NCBI GenBank assembly: GCA_963791595.1
Contig: CAWBTF010000033.1
Span: forward strand, 124,001 to 188,000
From: JAEMQF01 sp963791595
GTDB taxonomy: Bacteria > Pseudomonadota > Gammaproteobacteria > Burkholderiales > Burkholderiaceae_C
Length of the DNA stretch: 64,000 nt
Direction of reading: 5' to 3'
Below the pieces are notes generated by a model. It was not told the origin of the DNA and ran no database searches. It was given only the letters and a program-made list of their open reading frames with translations. Position numbers and translations under genes: made by a program. Below are positions 21,179 to 34,289 of this stretch, one piece after another. Within the stretch, counting starts at the first letter, position 1, and the number at the start of each line of letters is the position of its first letter.

Positions 21179-22119
21179 TCAGGCCTTCACCGCGCCGGCC
21201 GTCAGGCCCGACACCATGTAGCGCTTGAACGCGTAGTAGATCGCCGCCGGCGGCAGCGCGTAGATGAAGCCGGTGGCCATCAGCAGTTCCCACGGCGAAT
21301 CGTCGGCGGAAAGAAAGTTGCCCAGCGCCACCGCAAGCGTCAACTGGGTTTCCTTGGACAGCAGCAGAAAACCGTACAGGTATTCGTTCCACGCGAGCAG
21401 CAGCGCGTAGGTGCCTACCGCGACGAGCGAGGGCACCATCAGCGGCAGGTACACCAGGCGCAGCAGCTGCAGCGGCGTCGCGCCGTCGATGCGCGCCGCT
21501 TCGTCGAGTTCCCACGGCAGCTTGTCGGACGCCTGCTTGAGCACCCAGATGCAGTAGGGCGATGCGATCGTCACCATCGCCAGCACGAGCGACCAGCGGT
21601 TGTCGAGCAACCCGTAGTTGGCCATCGTCTTGTACATCGGCACCGCCAAAAACGCCGCCGGGATGAAGTAGGTGAACAGCGCCAGGTTCATCACGGTGCG
21701 CCCGCCGCGCACGCGCAGCCGGCTGATCGCGAACGCCGCCGCGGTGGCGATGAAGAGCGTGATCGTGCCCACCGCCACCGCGATCAGCAGCGAGTTGCCG
21801 AGCTGCACCCAGAAGTGGTTCAGGTAGAAGTGCTTTTGCTGAAACACGGTTTCGAAGTTCTGCAGCGTCGGGTTCTTCGGCCAGAGCCGCCCGGAAGTTG
21901 CCTGGTCGCGCTCGCGAGATCGCGAACAGGAACAGGTGGTACACCGGAATCATGCGTCCACAGCAGCACCGGAATGCCCACGAGCAGCAGCCGTGCCTCG
22001 GCGCTGACTTGTTTCCAGGTGAAGCTTGCACCGCGGCTCTTGAGAAGATCCGGCTTTGCCGGGCTACTCAAACCCCCTCGGGGGGCGGACGACGTAGTCG
22101 TCGGCCTGGGGGCGCTCAT
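21179..22119 (-). CDS. Carbohydrate ABC transporter permease, MalG type (two frame changes)
   Basis: About 312 residues; CUT1 permease with six spans and the EAA loop ELDEAARIDGATPLQLLRLV. Two clustered breaks lie near the first span, at 21953-21956 and 21911-21917. Removing one base at each rejoins LLWTMIPVYHLFLFAIS to ERDQATSGRLWPKNPT, the expected family reading. Its ATG overlaps the MalF-type stop (ATGA). The first 30 residues (APRGGLSSPAKPD) are encoded by what looks like a repeated intergenic-type element, so the N-terminal extension may be recent; it has no counterpart in MalG. Confidence 0.88.
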
Positions 22120-22982
22120 TTGCTCAGCCGCTTCATCATGAAGTACACCATCGGCAGCACCAGCGGCAGCGTCACGACGATCGCCGCCATCGCCAGGTCG
22201 ATCTGGTCCAGCCGCAGGTAGCGGATGCCCAGCGTGGCCAGCACATGCGTCAGGTCCGCCGGGCCGCCGCCGGTGAGCAGGTAGACGCTGTTGAAGTCGC
22301 CGAGCGTCCAGATCATCGACAGCAGCGTCGACGTGAGGAACAGGCCACGCATCGACGGCCACGTGATGAAGCGGAACTTCTGCCAGCGCGACGCGCCGTC
22401 CACGCTGGCGGCTTCATAGTGCTCGGCGGGAATCGACATGCGCCCGGCGAGCAGGATCAGGGTCCAGAACGGCAGCGATTTCCAGATGTGCATCAGCATC
22501 GAGAAGCTGAGCGCGAGCGTCGGGTCGTTGAGCCAGTTCGGGCCGTCCAGACCGGTGAGCCGAAAGATGGTGCTGTTGATCACGCCCCACTCGGGGTTGA
22601 GCATGAAGCGCACCGACAGAATCGTGGGAATCGACGGCACCGCCCAGGGCAGGATGAACAGCACCGACAGCACCTTGATCCACCAGCGCGTGTGCAGGAA
22701 GAAGCCCGACAGGTACAGCGCGATCGCCATCTTGAGGTTGATCGCGACGAGCAGGAACACGACCGTGTTGGCCGCGGTGCGAAAGAAGATCGGGTCGTCG
22801 AACAGCTTGACGTAGCTCGCCGGGCTGCGCGCCAGCCACAGGCCATAGCCCACCGGGTAGAGCACAAAGATGAGGAACAGCAGCAGGTAGGGCACGAGCA
22901 GCGCGCGGCCCCAGAACTCCCAGCTCGTCAGCGGCTTGCGGGGCGCGCCGGCGCGCGCGGCCAGAGCGACGACTGTGTTCAC
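22116..22982 (-). CDS. Carbohydrate ABC transporter permease, MalF type
   Basis: A 288-residue CUT1 permease with six predicted spans. Recognisable parts are YLLLFLIFVLYPVGYGLW (first span), SVLFILPWAVPSIPTIL, and the EAA loop EHYEAASVDGASRWQKFRF that contacts the ATPase. Partner of the MalG-type permease encoded directly after it with a 4-base overlap. Start GTG 22982. The gene lies 37 bases after the binding-protein stop. Confidence 0.92.
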   Translation of the reverse strand: MNTVVALAARAGAPRKPLTSWEFWGRALLVPYLLLFLIFVLYPVGYGLWLARSPASYVKLFDDPIFFRTAANTVVFLLVAINLKMAIALYLSGFFLHTRWWIKVLSVLFILPWAVPSIPTILSVRFMLNPEWGVINSTIFRLTGLDGPNWLNDPTLALSFSMLMHIWKSLPFWTLILLAGRMSIPAEHYEAASVDGASRWQKFRFITWPSMRGLFLTSTLLSMIWTLGDFNSVYLLTGGGPADLTHVLATLGIRYLRLDQIDLAMAAIVVTLPLVLPMVYFMMKRLSK

Positions 22983-23019
22983 GCCACGGCTTTCGGGCTC
23001 GCCCCGAAAGTGCGGGGAA

Positions 23020-24396
23020 TCAGTTCGCCACCGCCTTGATTCGCGCGATCAGCTCGTCGGTCGCCTTGTCCACCGGCACCTTCTCGTTGATGATGCGGTT
23101 CATCGCCTTGGCCCAGACGTTCTCGTTGTTCAGCACCGTGAACTTGTAGTTCTTCGTGAATTCGAACGGCGTCGTGCCGGCCATGAACTGGTTGTAGACC
23201 GCCAGGCGGTGCGGGTCGCTCTTCCAGAAGGCGCTTTGCTGCGCACCCTTCGTCACCGGGAACCAGCGGCCGAGCGACCCTTCCACGTAAGGCGTGAGAT
23301 TGGCCTCGTCGAGCATGAAGGCGACGAATTGCTTGGCTCCCACCTTGTTCTTCGCGGCCGAGAAGATCACGCCCGTTTTCACGGCGGCGCGGTAGGTCAT
23401 CTTGCTGCCGTCGGGCTTGGTCGGGAACCCGGAGGTCGCGATTCGCTCCACGTAGTTCTTCTTCGCGTTGGCACGCTGCTCTTCGGTGAGGGTGGTGTTG
23501 TTGGAGTCGTCGAGCCACTTCGCGGCGATCGAGATCGTTGCGTTGTGCGTCAGCACCGTCGTCTTGTTGTGGAACGCGACGTTGTTGTCCGGGTCTTTCC
23601 AGTTCGTGCTCGACGGCGGCGTGCAGCCCTTGGCGTAGACGGCGGTGTAGTCGGTGAGCGCGTTCATCAGGCCGGCCTTGACGGCGGGGTCGTCCACCAG
23701 CAGCTTGCCCGCGTCGCTGACGAGCTTGACGTTGTACGCGTCCATGAAGGTCAGGAACGAAAAGAACGAGTCGCTCGAATCCACGCCCATCGGAAAGCCC
23801 GTGCCGAAGGCCCGGTTGCCGGTTTTCTGGCGGTAGGCAGACTGCACCTTGTCGCACCAGAAGTCCCAGTAGCCCTTCCAGTCCTTCGGGATGTCGGCCG
23901 CGCTGAAACCCGCGTCGGCGAGCATGTCCTTCCAGTACTGGATGTGCATCGTCTGCTGCTTGATCGGGAACGCGTAATAGGCCCGGGTCTGGTTCGTGTT
24001 GTTGAACAGGAACGTGGTCGACAGCGCAGCCGGTTCGAACTTGGCGCGCATCGGGTCGATGATGCTCGACACGTCTTCGAGCTTGCCCTCGTACGCCCAT
24101 TTCGCGGTCACCTGGAAGTCGTAGACGTCGCCGTACGCCACGTCGGGCGGGTTGCCCGCGTCGAGCGCCGCCACCGACTTCGGAATCATCTCCTGCGGCG
24201 CGTACAGCGACAGCTCGATCTTCAGCTTCGGGTACTTGGCCTCGAACTTCTTGATCGCGGCGTACAGGGCGTCGTCTTCGGCCTTGTAGAAACCCTTGCC
24301 CCACCAGACGGTGAGTTTTTCCTGGGCGAACGCCGGGGCGTGGATGAGCAGCGCCGTACCGATTGCCGTGGCGGTGGCCAACATTCTGAATTTCAT
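23020..24396 (-). CDS. Extracellular sugar-binding protein of the CUT1 ABC importer
   Basis: A 458-residue family 1 solute-binding protein with signal peptide (cleavage near APAFAQEKL). It has the typical WWGKGFYKAEDDALYAAIKK start, GNPPDVAYGDVYDFQ, and the C-terminal motif around TGVIFSAAKNKVGAKQFVAF. First gene of the importer operon; a roughly 270-base divergent gap separates it from the PQQ dehydrogenase gene. The ligand is unknown. Gluconokinase and gluconate-5-dehydrogenase-like genes downstream suggest a sugar, sugar acid or glycoside. Confidence 0.92.
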   Translation of the reverse strand: MKFRMLATATAIGTALLIHAPAFAQEKLTVWWGKGFYKAEDDALYAAIKKFEAKYPKLKIELSLYAPQEMIPKSVAALDAGNPPDVAYGDVYDFQVTAKWAYEGKLEDVSSIIDPMRAKFEPAALSTTFLFNNTNQTRAYYAFPIKQQTMHIQYWKDMLADAGFSAADIPKDWKGYWDFWCDKVQSAYRQKTGNRAFGTGFPMGVDSSDSFFSFLTFMDAYNVKLVSDAGKLLVDDPAVKAGLMNALTDYTAVYAKGCTPPSSTNWKDPDNNVAFHNKTTVLTHNATISIAAKWLDDSNNTTLTEEQRANAKKNYVERIATSGFPTKPDGSKMTYRAAVKTGVIFSAAKNKVGAKQFVAFMLDEANLTPYVEGSLGRWFPVTKGAQQSAFWKSDPHRLAVYNQFMAGTTPFEFTKNYKFTVLNNENVWAKAMNRIINEKVPVDKATDELIARIKAVAN

Positions 24397-24666
24397 CGAA
24401 GCGTCTCCTTGCGAATGTGGTGCACGAACGTTGCGCGGACCGGACCGCCAGCAACCCGCCAGGCATCATAGGGTCGCTGCAGTGTCGTGCAACACGGGGA
24501 GTACCCTCGTGCGTTGCCCGTCATTGCGGATCAGCGCAAGTCGACAAGCAAGGGAAAGCACCAGATGAGCCAGCAAGGCGCGGCAATCTAGACTCCCACT
24601 TCTACCACCTCGCCTCGGTTCCACGCGTGATGCAACCCGGCTGACCCCACAACACTGGAGGACACC

Positions 24667-26371
24667 ATGAAGCACATCAACGCGGCCGCCGCGTTTGCTC
24701 AGGCACTCGCGATGGCACTCGCGATGGCCGCGCCGCACGCCCACGCGCAGTCGCTCGACAGTCTGCGCAGCGACGCCGCAACGCCCAGCGACGTCACGAC
24801 CTACGGCATGGGCTGGGGCCAGCAGCGCTACTCGCCGCTGAAGCAGATCACTCCGGCCAACGCGAAGAAGCTCGCACCGGTCTGGAACCTGAGCTTGAAC
24901 CACACCGCGAACGCGTCGACGCAGCCGCTGCTTGATCGACGGCATCATGTACGTGTCGCTGCACGACGCGACGGTCGCCGTCGACGCGCTGAGCGGGCGC
25001 CAGAAGTGGCGCGTGCCGGTGGATCTGCCACCCGACATCAATGCCTACCTGTGCTGCGGCATCCAGAGCCGTGGCATGGCCGTGCTCGACGGCGTGCTCT
25101 ACCGCACCACGATCGACGCGCGCGTCATGGCGCTCAACATCAAGGACGGCAAGGCGCTGTGGACGCAAAAAGCGGCCGACTACAAGCAGGGCTACAGCAT
25201 GACGCATGCACCGCTGATTGCCGGCGGCGTGCTGATCACCGGAATTTCCGGTGGCGAATACGGGACGCGCGGATTTCTCAACGGCTGGGACCTGAAGACC
25301 GGCGAGAAGAAGTGGCACCGCTGGACGACCGCGGCGCCCGGCGAAAAGGGCGGCGACACCTGGGCGCCCGGAGCCTATGAATTCGGTGGCGGGCCGACCT
25401 GGTTGACCGGCACCTACGACCCCGATCTCGGCCTCGTCTACTGGGGCACCGGCAACGGCGGCCCGTGGAACCCGGCAACGCGCGGCGGCGACTCGCTGTA
25501 CATCGGCTCCGTGCTCGCGCTGCGCCCGGCCACCGGCGAAATCGTCTGGCACTTCCAGTTCTCGCCAGGCGACCCGTACGACTACGATGGCACCAACGAA
25601 TTGGTGCTGGCGGATTTGCCGATCGGCGGCCAGACGACCAAGGTGCTGATTCAGGCCAACCGCAACGGCTTCTTCTACGTCATCGACCGCAGCAGCGGCA
25701 AGCTGATTTCGGGCAAGCAGTTCGCGAAAAAGGTCAACTGGGCATCGGGCATCGACATGGCCACCGGCCGCCCGATCGACACGCCGATGACGGCGGCGGT
25801 GCGCAAGACCGAAACGGGGGCCGATTTCATCGATGTCTGGCCGAGCGCGTTCGGCGGCAAGAACTGGATGCCGATGAGCTACGACCCGGTGCGCCGCGTC
25901 GCCTACTTCAATACGATCAACCTGGGCATGAAGATCAAGTACGTGAAGCAGCCGCGCCCGGCGCAGCCGAACTGGTACCTCGGCCTCGAGCTCGGCGGTT
26001 TCCCGGCGCCCGAAGACGGCAACCGCGGCTCGCTCGTGGCGTGGGACCCGGTGGCGGGCAAGAAGCTGTGGGACGTGCCGAGCAAGGCGCCGTTCTGGGC
26101 CGGTGTGGCGTCCACCGCCGGTGGGGTGATCTTCACCGGGGCTCAAACCGGCGAGTTCATGGCCTTCGAGGCAGCCACGGGCAAGAAGCTGTGGCAGTTC
26201 CAGACCGGCTCGGGAATCACCGGCCTGCCCATCGTCTGGGAGCACAAAGGCAAGCAGTACGTCACCGTCACGAGCGGGTCCGCGACAGTCTATGCCGCCT
26301 TGGCCGGCGATCCGGAGTTGACGAACATCGTGCCGGGCTCGTCGCTGTGGACCTTTGCGCTGAGGGATTGA
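24667..26371 (+). CDS. PQQ-dependent alcohol dehydrogenase, lanthanide-type signature (frameshifted)
   Basis: A periplasmic quinoprotein of about 567 residues with signal peptide and an eight-bladed propeller. The vicinal disulfide Cys129-Cys130 (AYLCCGIQSRG) that sits over PQQ is present. The catalytic-metal region reads DPYDYDGTNE, with Asp305 and Asp307. An aspartate two residues after the catalytic one marks lanthanide-dependent enzymes (XoxF, PedH/ExaF), whereas calcium enzymes have Ala, Ser or Thr there. An extra T at 24932-24933 breaks the frame; removal gives STQPLLIDGIMYV. A dedicated cytochrome c follows by 7 bases. Oxidises alcohols and possibly aldehydes; the exact substrate is unknown. 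Confidence 0.9.
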
Positions 26372-26378
26372 CGGATTG

Positions 26379-26744
26379 ATGACGCATGCGGGGCCGGCGC
26401 GCAACGGCCGGCGCCCGGCGTGGATCGGGCTGTGTGCGGCAGCCCTTTGTTCGTCGCTGGCCGCGCAGCCGGTGGACTCACCGCCACAGAGTGGCGAGCC
26501 GCCGAGCGTCGAGCAGATCAGGGCCAAGGGTCGCCAGCTCTACACCAGCTACTGCGCGCGCTGCCACGGGGTGAACATGGTCACCACCGGCGCAGCGTTC
26601 GACTTGCGCAACTTCCCGGCCGATCAGCCCGAGCGTTTTGAGCGCTCGGTCAATCAGGGAGTGCGCGCGATGCCTGCGTGGGGCGCGATCCTGAAGCCGG
26701 GGGACGTTCCGGCGCTGTGGCAGTTTGTGGTCGGCGCTCGATGA
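26379..26744 (+). CDS. Small periplasmic cytochrome c, electron acceptor of the PQQ dehydrogenase
   Basis: A 121-residue class I cytochrome c with a signal peptide (IGLCAAALCSSLAAQ), one haem-binding CARCHG motif near residue 60 and a distal methionine in RAMPAWG. The gene starts 7 bases after the quinoprotein stop, so it is almost certainly cotranscribed and takes electrons from PQQ to the respiratory chain. ATG 26379 is preferred over the in-frame TTG one codon earlier. Confidence 0.9.
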   Translation: MTHAGPARNGRRPAWIGLCAAALCSSLAAQPVDSPPQSGEPPSVEQIRAKGRQLYTSYCARCHGVNMVTTGAAFDLRNFPADQPERFERSVNQGVRAMPAWGAILKPGDVPALWQFVVGAR

Positions 26745-26829
26745 CCGGAGTCGCCTCGCACGAGGAATGCGCCGATGCATGGCCATGGGCCCGAGCCGGT
26801 AGCATGCAAGCCTTGCGCCGACGCTCCTC

Positions 26830-30423
<3,594 letters not shown>

Positions 30424-30437
<14 letters not shown>

Positions 30438-31575
30438 AGAAGGTTGCGCCGACTACATCGTCATCGGCGCTGGAATCGCCGGCGCATCGGTGGCCTACGA
30501 GTTGGCGCAGCATGGCCGCGTGATCCTGCTCGAAGGCGAAGACCAGCCGGGATATCACACGACGGGGCGCTCGGCTGCGCTCTACTCCGAGACCTATGGC
30601 AATGCGACGATGCGCGCGTTGACGCGCGCCGGGCGCGATTTCTTCATCAACCCGCCGAGCGGCTTCGCGAACAGCCCGATCCTCACGCCGCGCGGCACGC
30701 TCGTCGTCGCCACCGCCGCGCAGCGCGCCACCTTGGAGCGCAGCATCGCCGAGATGGCGGGCACGGTTCCTGGGCTCGAGTTGTGGAACGGCGCCCAGGC
30801 GCGCGCCCGCGTGCCGGTCTACGCCACCGATCAAGTGGACTGCGCACTTTGGGAACCTCACGCGATGGACATCGACGTGCACGCCTTGCACCAAGGTTAT
30901 CTGCGCGGTGCGCGCCAGCGCGGCTGCGTGCTGCATTGCCAGGCCGAGGTGCGGGCAATGCAGCGCACGGCGGGACGCTGGTGCGTGCACACGACGGCAG
31001 GCGACTTCCACGCCCCGGTGGTCGTGAACGCCGCCGGCGCCTGGGCCGACACGGTGGCCAGGCTCGCCGGCGCCCACGCACTTGGCGTGCAACCGCTGCG
31101 CCGCACCGTGATCACGTTCGACGCCGCGCCAGGCATGAACATCCACGACTGGCCGGCGGTGATCGACGCCGACGAAACTTATTACTTCAAGCCCGAAGCC
31201 GGCCGCGTGCTCGCCTCGCTCGCCGACGAAACGCCTTCAGAGCCCTGCGACGCGCAACCCGACGAATACGACATCGCGCTGCTCGTCGATCGGGTGACGC
31301 GAGCGACCACGTTCAACATCCGCAAGATCCTCTCCAAGTGGGCCGGGCTGCGCTCGTTCGTCGCGGACCGCACGCTCGTGGCGGGCTACGACCCGCAGAT
31401 TGAGGGCTTCTTCTGGCTCGCGGCGCAAGGCGGTTATGGGATCCAGACGTCATCCGGCGCGTCGCGCGCGGCGGCGGCGTTGGTCATGCAAAGAGAGCTG
31501 CCCTCCGATTTGCAGGATCTCGGACTGAGCGGTGCGGACCTTTCCCCGGCGCGGCTGGGCGCCGCGGGCGGCTGA
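30424..31575 (+). CDS. FAD-dependent amine oxidoreductase (DAO family)
   Basis: A 383-residue flavoprotein of the glycine/D-amino-acid oxidase superfamily. The dinucleotide-binding motif VIGAGIAGASVAYELA is at residues 13-28, with GYHTTGRSAALYSE (FAD contacts), VNAAGAWAD, and the C-terminal AAQGGYGIQTSSG motif. It oxidises a secondary or primary amine or hydroxy acid. It overlaps the 5-oxoprolinase gene by 14 bases, so the two are probably translated together and act on the same pathway, perhaps a D-amino acid or cyclic amide giving glutamate. Start ATG 30424; the upstream GTG at 30412 is less likely. Confidence 0.87.
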
Positions 31576-31759
31576 GCACGTTGAATGTGACGCCACGGAG
31601 CAACAAGGCCCGGAACCTAGGGTTTGCCCCATATAGCCACCGGCCTGCGAGGTTCCGAAGATAGGCGCCCGTGTGCATAGGTGCCGCCGGGTGGGTGGGG
31701 CGGCGGCCGAGCCCGCGAGTTTCCAAACGTCGATGGCCGCAAAACAAGGAAATCAGTCC

Positions 31760-32239
31760 ATGCAAAAGACGCTCCACATCAACCCGGACAAGTGCACCGG
31801 CTGCCTGCAGTGCGAGATGGCTTGTTCGTTCGAGAACTACGGCACCTACGCGACCGCCAAGTCGCGCATCAAGGTGTTCGACTTCCATCACACCGGCCGC
31901 AAGGTACCCTACACCTGCACCCAGTGCGACGAAGCCTGGTGCCTGCACGCCTGCCCGGTGGAGGCGATCACGCTCGATGCCGCCACCGGCGCGAAGGTCG
32001 TGAATGACGCCACCTGCGTCGGTTGCAAGGTCTGCACGATCGCCTGCCCGTTCGGCACGATCAACTATGTGCAGGAAACCGGCAAGGTGCAGAAATGCGA
32101 CCTGTGCGGCGGCGAGCCGGCGTGTGCCGAAGCCTGCCCCACCGGCGCGATCACGTTCGTCGACGCCAACTGGACCGGCCTGAACAAGATGGCCGCCTGG
32201 GCCGACAAGCTCGGCAATCAGCCCGGCGCCGCGGCCTAA
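31760..32239 (+). CDS. aorA: Four-cluster ferredoxin subunit of aldehyde oxidoreductase (AorA type)
   Basis: A 159-residue polyferredoxin with sixteen cysteines in four [4Fe-4S] motifs: CTGCLQCEMACSF, CTQCDEAWCLHACP, CVGCKVCTIACPFG and CDLCGGEPACAEACPTG. It matches the electron-transfer subunit of Aromatoleum-type tungsten aldehyde oxidoreductase, passing electrons between the catalytic and FAD subunits. ATG 31760 follows AACAAGGAAAT. Second gene 24 bases downstream. The 184 bases upstream carry the operon promoter, but I see no clear boxes. Confidence 0.92.
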   Translation: MQKTLHINPDKCTGCLQCEMACSFENYGTYATAKSRIKVFDFHHTGRKVPYTCTQCDEAWCLHACPVEAITLDAATGAKVVNDATCVGCKVCTIACPFGTINYVQETGKVQKCDLCGGEPACAEACPTGAITFVDANWTGLNKMAAWADKLGNQPGAAA

Positions 32240-32263
32240 CCCTCAGCCTAAGGAGAACACATC

Positions 32264-34111
32264 ATGTCTTGGGCAGGAAAAATTCTTCGCGTGAACCTCA
32301 CCGCCGGCACCGTCAAGTCGGAGCCGCTGAACATGGAGTGGGCCAAGCAGTACCTCGGCTCACGCGGCCTGGCGAGCAAGTACCTGGTGTCGGAAATCGA
32401 CCCCAAGGTCGACCCGCTGTCGCCGAACAACAAGATCATCTGGGCCACCGGCCCGCTCACCGGCACGATGGCCTCGACCGGCGGGCGCTACACCGTGGTC
32501 ACGAAAGGGCCGCTGACCGGCGCGATCGCCTGCTCGAATTCGGGCGGCTACTGGGGCGCCGAGCTGAAGATGGCCGGCTGGGACATGGTGATCTTCGAAG
32601 GCAAGTCAGCCAAACCCGTCTACCTGTACATCAATGACGACACCGCCGAGCTGCGCGACGCCGCGCACCTGTGGGGTAAGACCGTGTTCGAAACCGAAGC
32701 CGCACTCAAGAAGGGCTTGCAGGATCCGCTGACGCGCGTCTCCAGCATCGGTGGCGCGGGCGAGAACCTGGTGCTGTACGCGGCCGTAGTGAACGACCTG
32801 CACCGCGCCGCGGGGCGCTCGGGTGTGGGCGCGGTGATGGGCAGCAAGAATCTGAAGGCGATCGCGGTGCGCGGCACCAAGGGCGTGGGCAACATCGCCA
32901 ACCCCAAGGAGTTCATGAAGGTCACGTACGCGAAGAAGAAGATCCTCGCCGAGAACGGCGTCACCGGTCAGGGCCTGCCGACCTATGGCACGCAGGTGCT
33001 GATGAACGTGATCAACGAAATCGGCGCGCTGCCCACGCGCAACCATCGGGACATCCAGTTCGAAGGCGCGAAAGACATCAGCGCCGAAGCGATGGCCACG
33101 CCGCGCAAGACCGACGGCAAGAAGCCGCTCGTGACGAACCAGGCGTGTTTCGGCTGCACCATCGCGTGCGGGCGCATCCAGACCATCGACAAGGGCCACT
33201 TCACGGTGGAGAACAAGCCGCAGTACTGGGGCGCCTCGGGTGGCCTGGAATACGAAGCGGCTTGGGCGCTCGGTGCGGCCAACGGCGTGAACGACCTCGA
33301 CGCTCTGCAGTACGCGAACGTGCTGTGCAACGAGCACGGCATGGACCCCATTTCCTTCGGCGCGACGATCGGCGCGGTGATGGAGCTCTACGAGATGGGC
33401 GTGCTGACGAAAGAGCAGATCGGCATCGACGCCAAGTTCGGTTCGGCGCGCGCGCTCGCGCACTTTGCCGAGATCACGGCGAAGGGCGAGGGCTTCGGCA
33501 AGGAAATCGGCCAGGGTTCGGCGCGCCTGACGAAGAAGTACGGCCACCCGGACCTGAGCATGACGGTCAAGGGCCAGGAGTTCCCGGCCTACGATGGCCG
33601 CGGCATCCAGGGCATGGGGCTGGCTTACGCCACGTCGAACCGCGGTGCCTGCCACCTGCGCGGCTACACCGTCGCGTCTGAAGTGCTGGGCATTCCGGTG
33701 AAGACCGATCCGCTCGTCGCTGAGGGCAAGCCTGAACTCGTGAAGGCCTTCCAGGACGCCACCGCAGCTTACGACTCGTCGGGCCTGTGCATCTTCACGA
33801 CCTTCGCATGGGGCCTGCCGGACTTGGCCGACCAGTTGGCGCCGGCCTGCGGACCCGAGTTCACGCTGGAGAACGTGTCGGCGATCGGCGAGCGCATCTG
33901 GAACATGGAGCGCGACTTCAACAACAAGGCCGGCTTCACGGCGAAAGACGACACGCTGCCCAAGCGCCTGCTGACCGAGCCCGCCAAGACCGGCCCGGCC
34001 AAGGGTCTGGTGAGCAAGCTGCCCGAGATGCTGCCCAAGTACTACGAAGTGCGTGGCTGGGACGCCAATGGCCAGCTCAAGCCGGAGACGCGCAAGCGCC
34101 TCGGGCTTTGA
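32264..34111 (+). CDS. aorB: Tungsten-containing aldehyde ferredoxin oxidoreductase, catalytic subunit
   Basis: A 615-residue AOR-family enzyme that oxidises aldehydes to acids, or reduces acids at low potential. The N-terminal cofactor domain shows WAGKILRVNL, GSRGLASKYL, TGPLTGTMASTGGRY and SNSGGYWGAELK, which wrap the two pterins. The [4Fe-4S] ligands Cys295, Cys298, Cys302 and Cys509 correspond to the CxxCxxxC...C set of archaeal AOR. Strong ribosome site AAGGAGAACAC. Part of the aorABC-moaD-like operon. Aerobic-type neighbours make it notable; tungsten rather than molybdenum is inferred from the family. Confidence 0.95.
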   Translation: MSWAGKILRVNLTAGTVKSEPLNMEWAKQYLGSRGLASKYLVSEIDPKVDPLSPNNKIIWATGPLTGTMASTGGRYTVVTKGPLTGAIACSNSGGYWGAELKMAGWDMVIFEGKSAKPVYLYINDDTAELRDAAHLWGKTVFETEAALKKGLQDPLTRVSSIGGAGENLVLYAAVVNDLHRAAGRSGVGAVMGSKNLKAIAVRGTKGVGNIANPKEFMKVTYAKKKILAENGVTGQGLPTYGTQVLMNVINEIGALPTRNHRDIQFEGAKDISAEAMATPRKTDGKKPLVTNQACFGCTIACGRIQTIDKGHFTVENKPQYWGASGGLEYEAAWALGAANGVNDLDALQYANVLCNEHGMDPISFGATIGAVMELYEMGVLTKEQIGIDAKFGSARALAHFAEITAKGEGFGKEIGQGSARLTKKYGHPDLSMTVKGQEFPAYDGRGIQGMGLAYATSNRGACHLRGYTVASEVLGIPVKTDPLVAEGKPELVKAFQDATAAYDSSGLCIFTTFAWGLPDLADQLAPACGPEFTLENVSAIGERIWNMERDFNNKAGFTAKDDTLPKRLLTEPAKTGPAKGLVSKLPEMLPKYYEVRGWDANGQLKPETRKRLGL

Positions 34112-34168
34112 TGCGGAGAGGGTGGTGAGACGAAGGCGGTTCGCCGAGCCGCCTTCCCCACTGACCCT

Positions 34169-34236
34169 GTCATCCCGGCGAAAGCCGGGATCCAATGCGA
34201 CTTGCAAGAGTGGATCCCGGCGTGCGCCGGGATGAC
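34169..34236. repeat. Intergenic GTCATCCCGG inverted repeat inside the aor operon
   Basis: Arms at 34169-34194 and 34211-34236 form a near-perfect hairpin (the left arm has GAAAGCC where the right implies GCACGCC). It lies in the 178-base gap between aorB and aorC and could reduce or stabilise distal transcripts. No T-run follows. Confidence 0.8.
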
Positions 34237-34289
34237 CGCTGGGACATTGGCCGTTCTCGAAACTCACGAGCATTGATGAGGAGACCCGC

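Noticed and set aside
24397..24666. Extra gene in the divergent gap before the PQQ dehydrogenase
   Set aside because: No conserved short frame; likely promoter DNA for both directions, though no boxes are convincing.
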